This document shows, one piece after another, positions 34,656 to 40,848 of a DNA stretch of 40,848 bases. The stretch comes from Paramecium sonneborni. Its lineage: Eukaryota; Ciliophora; Oligohymenophorea; Peniculida; Parameciidae. The number at the start of each line of letters is the position of its first letter. The first letter of the stretch is position 1. A program made the translations under genes and the position numbers. The DNA lies in NCBI GenBank assembly GCA_905182985.1, contig CAJJDN010000115.1, positions 151,962 through 192,809 on the forward strand. Reading direction: 5' to 3'. A model generated the notes under the pieces. That model saw nothing but the letters and a program-made list of their open reading frames with translations, had not been told where the DNA came from and searched no databases.

Positions 34656-34778
34656 ATTTGATAATTTATCTTTATTTTATTTGTGTTTTGGTAATATATT
34701 ATTAAACATTAATTTATTTAATATCATTTGCATTATGTTTATATCAGTTATTACTAATATTATTTTTATATTTAGAAC

Positions 34779-37595
34779 ATGAAAACCCATTGTTTTTCTG
34801 CTAGACATTATACAGATAATGATAATAAAGAATTTAATAACCTTATGTCATAAGAACAAATTGAACAACGATTTGCTATAATTGAAAAACAAAACTCTTT
34901 TAGATAAATTAAAAGAAGAAACACTATTTAAGTAAGGTAAAATAAAATTGAAGATTTATGCTTTTTATTTGAGAAGCTCATTAAAAAATCAACTAAACCT
35001 AAACCATTAAAATTAAAATATTAAGCAATATGTTAGGAGTCAGGGATTGATTTTAATGAATTAAGAAAATTATCAAAAATAGTTGATAAATAAGATTATA
35101 TTATCAAATGCTGTGTTAATTAGATTTCCTAATAATTTGATAGTATTTCTTGATTTTAAATAGACATACTCTCAAAGTATAATACACACTCTAATACTGA
35201 AGGAGGACATCTAAAAAAAAAGGATGATAATTTAGATTTATATGGTTGGTTACAAGTGAAATCATAATACAAATCCATTTTGAAAAGATTAAAATTTGCA
35301 TTGGTTGATTTGATTTAAACATCAAACAATTTTAGAAAAGTAAATAATTTTCTATCATCTAAATCTAAAATAAATTCTCAATAAGTAAGTTTTATTAATA
35401 CTATAAATAATATTGATAGTAAAGAATAATCTACTTAATATACTTCTAGAATCTAAATAAACAATGATAAAAAACTTATTTTAAATGTTCCTTAACTTTA
35501 ATATTCTCCACCAGAGATATTTTTTGAATGGAATAAAGCAATAGAAGATGGTTATATAAGCACAGGTAAAAATATACATTTAATGGGTTATGAAACAATT
35601 AAAAAATAATTAGCTAATGGAATTCATTCCTAAAAGCGAGATTAAATATTAAATAAATGTCAATAAACAGGGAATTATATCACAGAATAAGAACTATAAT
35701 ATATAGCTTCAACTAGTTTTTTAATTAATAAATGTATAGATAGAGATTTTATTTAAAGAGCTATTAATTGTTTAGAAGATAGTGTAATAATTATATTTAA
35801 TATATAAGGTTAAACATTAAATAGAGTTGAATATATCAGAATAAATACTTCAAAATTTTTATTTCATAAAAGAAAACTAAGTAACAATAAGAAATAAATA
35901 TTTTGAAGAATTAAATAAAAAGAAAAGAAAATAAATAAGTAAAATAATATCTATAATATAAAGGTGAGAATACTAAAAATTATGAGAGAAAATAACATTT
36001 TTCAAAGGATTCTCTTTAAATAAGAGTGATAAAAGGAAAGTTTGTATAATATTTGAAAGAAGCCCAGAAAAAAAGGTTTTTAAAGGATGCATTTGATTAA
36101 AAGAAATAGAGCTAATTAAGAAAGCTTAAAAATTCAGGGAATCCATTAGCAAATATATATGTTTAAAAATTTAAGGAGATTATGCTTGGTATAGTTAGAA
36201 GATATAGAGAAGTATAAATAATTATTAATAAAGAGAAAAGGAACTGAGAAAATAAAACAATAAAACTTTTTAGAAAGAAATACTTCAAAATAAACATTTA
36301 AACCATTATTTGTAAAAGGTCAAGATGAATTATAATTAGAACAAGTAAAACATATATTTCACCCACCATCAAAATTGTTAACTGTTGATCCTGAAGAGAA
36401 ATTTCAGTAATATTAGAAGGAAAAAATAGTTAAATGGAGCAAAAGTTATAGATTAGGAATTAGAAATTATAATATTAGTTAGAATGAATTTATGTAATTT
36501 TATAGTGGAGGGCCATAAACTTGTAGATAGTTTTAGAGTTAAAGATTAAAAGAATTAAATGATCATTAAGAAGTTGATTTACCATCATAATAATAATGGA
36601 TAACTGAAGAAATAGAAATTCAAGCTGCGAATAAAATAAAAATGGCAATAAAGAGACATTTATATAAAAAGAAGTTTTTTAAGGTACTAGAAAAGAAAGA
36701 ATAATTAAAAAGCATAGATATAGAACAGAGAATATAAAGGTGTATGAGAGCTAAACGATTTTTTGAAGAATTGCATAAAGAATTGAATAATTAATAAAAT
36801 GAAAGGTTAAAAGATTTAACTCAACATTCTCCTCCAAAATTGCAAATGGATAAAGTAGTATTTATGGCTGGATCAACTCCAAATTCTCCATAAATGAATA
36901 GAATGAGCAGACATAAAACTACAGAGATCTCATTAGCAAGTAGTCGTATTGTTAAATAAGTATTTAATAATAAAATAGTAGAGTGATTTATAGAAGAGAG
37001 AAACAAATGAAAAATAGAGATAAAAATTACTTAATAAATTTGTTAGATCTAGATTAGATAGTGAAGCCAAAATAAAGAATAGAAAGTTAATTTAAGCAGC
37101 AAAAATGAAAAATATTGCAATAGCAGAAGCAGCAGGATTCCATTATACAAAAGCAGATACAGAATTATATGATTAAAATGGAAACACTCCTTTATATTAT
37201 AGTGCCAAATATGGAGATGAATAAATGACAAAGTTTTTATTAAAAATAGGAGCAGATGTAAATTAAATATGTTCAAATGGAAATACTCCTGTTCATATGG
37301 CTTTTTATTCAGGGAATTAATAGATAATAATAGAATTCATAAACAGAAATGGCAATCTTAATATATTAAATATGGATAATTTTACACCATTAGCATTTGG
37401 AACTTAGGAATTACTTTCATCTTTAAATCTACTTCATTGTGTTGCAACAGTAATAATTATATATATATAAATGATTAGATTAAATAAGTAAATAATAAGA
37501 GAATAGATAATCAACATTTACTTCATAGAAAGATTAAATCTGAAACATATGAATTAAACGATGAACTAATTTTAGAAGTAAAAAAAAGAGGATGA
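34779..37595 (+). CDS. 890-aa protein with IQ-like motifs and C-terminal ankyrin repeats
   Basis: ATG at 34779 (MKTHCFSARHYTDNDN). Six introns, 35143-35163 (21 nt), 35881-35908 (28), 35939-35963 (25), 36212-36233 (22), 36960-36978 (19) and 37450-37478 (29), give an exact frame to TGA 37593-37595. The first 600 residues are charged and helical. Near residues 600-650 two IQ-like, possibly calmodulin-binding segments occur (IQAANKIKMAIKRHLYKKK and IEQRIQRCMRAKRFFEEL). From about 750, ankyrin repeats are clear: DQNGNTPLYYSAKYGDE, LLKIGADVN, SNGNTPVHMAFYSGN and NMDNFTPLAFG. If the 19-nt intron is kept, the frame stops at 36984-36986 and gives a 703-aa protein lacking ankyrin repeats. The partner is unknown. 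Confidence 0.85.
36960..36978 (+). other. 19-nt intron that decides presence of the ankyrin domain
   Basis: Begins GTATTT and ends ATAG. Removal joins ...RIVKQ to QSDLQKRE and opens 187 more codons with ankyrin repeats. Retention gives a TGA six bases after the acceptor, at 36984-36986. It is at the short end of the intron range in this window. Confidence 0.7.
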
Positions 37596-37649
37596 AAACA
37601 TAATATGTATATCATCATTCTTTTAAATTTAAATTGATAGTAAATAATA

Positions 37650-38440
37650 TCAAAATGGTTATAATTCATCATCTATCCATTCACCAATTACAATTCTTTT
37701 ATCTTTATATCTCATTTCTCCATGACCATTTCTTTTTCCTTTCTTCCATTTACCTTAAAATACATCTCCATTTTTATATTCTAAAGTACCATTACCATCA
37801 AATGCATCTTTGTAAAATTCTCCTATATATCTATCTCCTGTACTAAAATCTAAAATACCCATTCCAGATTTCTCACCCTAATACCAATCACCTTCATATT
37901 TATGACCTCCAATAAAGAAATATTTTCCATATCCATGAATAAGATCTTCTGAAAATAATCCATCATATTTTTCACCATTTTCATAATAATAAGTACCTGA
38001 TCCATCTTTTAAATCATTTAATAATTCTCCTTCATATATATCTCCATTCTAATAATTTATTCTATATATATATAGAATCTCATCTTTAAATGGTACTTCT
38101 CTTATTAATTCTCTTTTAATCTCTTAATTCACAACAAAATCTTCTTTTGTTGTTGATGTTGCTATATTTGATTGTTGTCCAATCTATTCTTATTAATCCT
38201 CTTCTAAATCACTATTACTATTCTATATACATGCTTCATTTTCATTCTAATTCATTTTTATTCCTTTTCTAATATATATTATATATCATAATACTCCTAT
38301 TCATTCTCATTCTATTCATTCTCCTTTTACAATGCATACTCACTCTCTATAAATTATGCATAAATCTAATCTAATTCCTTCTCTGCTGCATCTACTACTT
38401 ATTTCCAACAAACTTTATATTCTTTTAATTAATCAGACAT
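37650..38440 (-). CDS. MORN-repeat protein with a coiled-coil N-terminus (254 aa)
   Basis: ATG at 38440 (MSDQLKEYKVCWKQVVDAAE); one 26-nt intron at 38269-38294; TGA at 37650-37652; exact frame. The first 110 residues are acidic and Gln/Glu/Asn-rich and probably helical. Six MORN repeats follow (YEGELLNDLKDGSGTY, YDGLF, YEGDW, YIGEF, FQGKW, IGEWIDDE). Without splicing, two separate ORFs appear that overlap by ATGA; the intron explains this and joins them in one frame. Unlike the other two MORN proteins here it has no myristoylation-type start. Probably a cortical or axonemal scaffold by family. Confidence 0.88.
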
Positions 38441-38472
38441 TTTTATATTTTATATGTTATATCATACTTAAT

Positions 38473-40383
38473 TCATTTACTTTCATTTATATCTTCTTAT
38501 TCAATCTATTATTCTTAATCTTATTTTAATTGTTCTTATAATAATTCTATTTTCTTATCATCATCTTCATCATCTTCCTCTTCTAATTATTCTTTTTTAA
38601 ATTATTTCATTCTCAATAACTATTTAATTATTTATTTTGGATCAAAATTATCAAAATCTATGTCTCTTTAAAAGTCTGGTTAAGATGAAACCTCTGAATC
38701 TGAACCTTTTATACTTCCAGCTGCACTTAATTATAAATCACCATTCTATAAATGTTCCATATTTTATTATTAATCATCGTTCCAATCACATAAATTAGCT
38801 TATATTCAATCAATATATTACTTAATGATGATTATCTAACAATATGATTCCTTTCTTTTTTCATTAAAAATGCCTCTCCTTCCATTTCAAATATTTTTGG
38901 TTTACAATACATCTTACATTTTTCTAAATCCTCTAATGCTATTTTCAATCCAACGCTCTCTATTTATGGAGATTATTTTATTTATTAAATTTATAATTCT
39001 ATTAATTCTTAAGCCTACTAATATTACTTTTATTAGGCTAAATGACATGCATCTCCTATAGCATGTCCTGCTTTTGCTCTTTAATAATTAATTTCAACAT
39101 GATCATTTAACTGACCTTCTATATCTGATGATACTTTTATTTCAAAATTTTAATCTTTCTTAAATTACTAATTCTATTTTAGTAATTATCCATTTATTTC
39201 AATAATCAAATTAATATTATTTTAATTGTAAACATCTTTTACAAATAATTCAAACACAAAATCCTTACTTTCTCCTTCTAATAAATAATTTAATTGGATT
39301 TTATAATTGTTTTAGTCTTATTTATACCAAACTTGACCTTCACCAAATGCTTTAACTATTTCACAATCCTTGGATTATAAATTAATGTTGACATTCTAGG
39401 CATAAATAGATAACATTCCACTCATTGCAAGTATAAAATAATCACTAGCCTAATCAAATTATTAATCATATTTACTTTATTTATATTATCAATATAATAA
39501 AAGTTTCCTTCTCTATATTTTGCTATTTAATTCATTACATAAGCATCGTGATCTTATCCATAACCAAATGTATGTATTACAAATTTCTCTTCTATTTTCA
39601 ATAATTCTAATTAATCATAAACTCTTTATTCAGCACCTTTATAATCATCTTAACCATCAGATAATAAAAAAATGCATGAAACAGGATTCTTATATTTTCT
39701 ATTTTTTAACATCCATAAAGCCTTATTCATTCCATCACTTATATTTGTAGATGCCAATCCTTTTAATTCAAGTATGGCTTTTTTTAATAATGGTTTATTT
39801 TCTTATGTATTCCTTACAAATGATGTAACTATGTGAGCTACAGTAGTAAACACAATAATGCAGATTCTATCCTCTGGACCTAATATTTTCATTAAATATC
39901 TCAAAGAATCCTTTACAAGATTTATTTTTCTTCCAATCATACTACCACTTACATCAACTACACAAACTAAATCTATAGGAGGTCTATCTAATTTATTCGA
40001 AACTTTTTTAGTCTTTACGGATAAAACAGCTGGAACAACTAATAAATTAATTATCCTTTTTATACATTTATTTTTCTTAATTGGATCTCTCTCTGGTTAT
40101 AATCTAATCTCTAAATTTTATATCAATTCTTCAGCTGTCATTCCTTCAGACATTGTAAATTAAACTATCTCATTCTCTTATTCTAATGCTTCCTCCTCTT
40201 TTAATGATGTTTTAACCGCATCTTTCATATTTTACATTTTATACATGGATCCAAAAATTGATCATTCACACCTATTATTGGACATTTCTAATTATTTGGA
40301 TTCCTATTTATTTCCTATTCACCTCTCCTCTCTTCTTCATCATCTTCAAATCTTACTTTTTTTTATATTTCCTCTTCTTGCAT
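38473..40383 (-). CDS. VWA-domain protein (612 aa)
   Basis: ATG at 40383 (MQEEEIQKKVRFEDDEEER); introns 40222-40244 (23 nt), 39450-39475 (26) and 38799-38821 (23); TGA at 38473-38475; exact frame. The von Willebrand A domain starts near residue 125 with DLVCVVDVSGSMIGRKI, the DxSxS metal-ion-dependent adhesion site; the partner residues are in LASTNISDGMNKAL (Thr) and IFLLSDGQDDYKG (Asp). Residues after about 300 (NFYYIDNINK, then WYKQDQNNYKIQLNYLLEGE) resemble the beta-sandwich following VWA in cytosolic inter-alpha-trypsin-like and copine-like proteins. The C-terminus is very acidic (QLEEEDDEDDDKK). No signal peptide, so a cytosolic protein. The last exon alone can be misread as a 95-aa gene. 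Confidence 0.9.
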
Positions 40384-40451
40384 TTATTATTTAAAAATTA
40401 TCAATTAATATTTCTATGAATAAACAAAAATAATAAAATAAATTCAATTAT

Positions 40452-40848
40452 TCATTAAACTTTATATTGATCTATTACTAAAATAATAGACTTACTATCA
40501 ATTATTTATTTAGAGAATAACTTTCTTTTTATAACATTTTACTCTTAATTTTTTGTATCAATTTATTTGTATAAAGCAATGTGATCCAGATTAATAAGAT
40601 AGAAAAATGAATTTCTAAATTGGTATTTAATATATCCTAAAATATTTTATTTTATCAAATAGTCACTTGAAAAATTAAATATTAAATATTCAAAAATTAA
40701 TTTTTAGGCTACTTATTTTTTCAAATACAATGATTTTAATCTTTGATCCAAATTTTGGCATTTCTTTTTTAAATAATAAAATGATACATATTGTTTTATT
40801 AACCTTTTAAAAATATTGTTATCAAATTATAAACTTTATTATTTATAT
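40452..40848 (-). CDS. 3' part of an unidentified gene, cut by the right edge
   Basis: One frame is open from the right edge to TGA at 40452-40454 with no intron required. The product is basic and aromatic (FKRLIKQYVSFYYLKKKCQN, LKSLYLKKQ, then IFEYLIFNFSSDYLIK and SIILVIDQYKVQ). The clusters of Lys/Arg with spaced hydrophobics could include IQ-like or membrane-near helices; no family can be named. It ends 68 bp upstream of the VWA gene's ATG on the same strand. Confidence 0.6.

Noticed and set aside
38252..38255. ATGA overlap between two same-strand ORFs, like bacterial translational coupling.
   Set aside because: A 26-nt intron at 38269-38294 joins both ORFs in one frame; the overlap is an artefact of not splicing.
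38473..38760. A separate 95-aa acidic gene starting MEHLQNGDLQ.
   Set aside because: A 23-nt intron at 38799-38821 links the VWA frame to it exactly; it is the last exon.
1..40848. Bacterial or phage origin, suggested by dense genes on both strands.
   Set aside because: Glutamine codons TAA/TAG, 20-30-nt introns, Sec61 beta, RBR, Tubby, PUF and CNG-type channels are eukaryotic and ciliate-like.

Overview
The window reads as macronuclear DNA of a ciliate, most likely Paramecium. TAA and TAG occur throughout good coding frames at glutamine positions and TGA is the only stop that ends them. The DNA is very AT-rich, genes lie a few to a few hundred bases apart on both strands, and coding frames repeatedly rejoin only after removal of introns of about 19-31 nt (mostly GTA...TAG). 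Because the ORF predictions available assume the standard code, almost every gene here had to be rebuilt by hand: TAA/TAG read as Gln, then tiny introns removed wherever they restore the frame. Most models below give a spliced length that is an exact multiple of three. Species cannot be decided from the sequence.

Layout. 0-5.6 kb: the end of an unidentified gene, a 966-aa coiled-coil protein (-), a 91-aa protein (+) and a membrane-anchored FAD oxidoreductase (-). 5.7-11.8 kb: one 2017-aa cysteine-rich surface-type protein (+) with DUF4215-like repeats and a membrane C-terminus. 11.8-14.8 kb: a head-to-head pair of MORN-repeat proteins with N-myristoylation-type starts, and a small protein. 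15-20.4 kb: a PUF RNA-binding protein with a polyglutamine-rich tail, a cyclic-nucleotide-gated-type K+ channel that also carries a zinc knuckle, and a short acidic protein. 20.4-27.6 kb: a basic unknown protein, a 65-aa protein, Sec61 beta, an EF-hand protein, a WD40-type protein and several small unknowns, some with unresolved starts. 27.6-33.0 kb: two membrane-anchored E3-ligase-type proteins (an RBR protein and a RING protein) around a 242-base run of N flanked by two identical 886-bp copies. 33.1-40.8 kb: a minimal Tubby protein, a small unknown, a protein with IQ-like motifs and ankyrin repeats, a third MORN protein, a VWA-domain protein and a gene running off the right edge.

There is no mobile element, CRISPR array, rRNA or tRNA that I can support. 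The gene set is that of a eukaryotic chromosome: calcium and cyclic-nucleotide signalling, membrane tethering, ubiquitin ligation and secretion. No shared pathway is shown by gene order.

The most useful leads are the zinc-knuckle/K+-channel fusion, a 19-nt intron whose retention would remove the ankyrin domain of a large protein, several frames that stay coding-like past an in-frame TGA, the divergent MORN pair with a 56-bp shared promoter, and the duplicated contig ends around the N gap. Names rest on motif recognition; no database search was possible.
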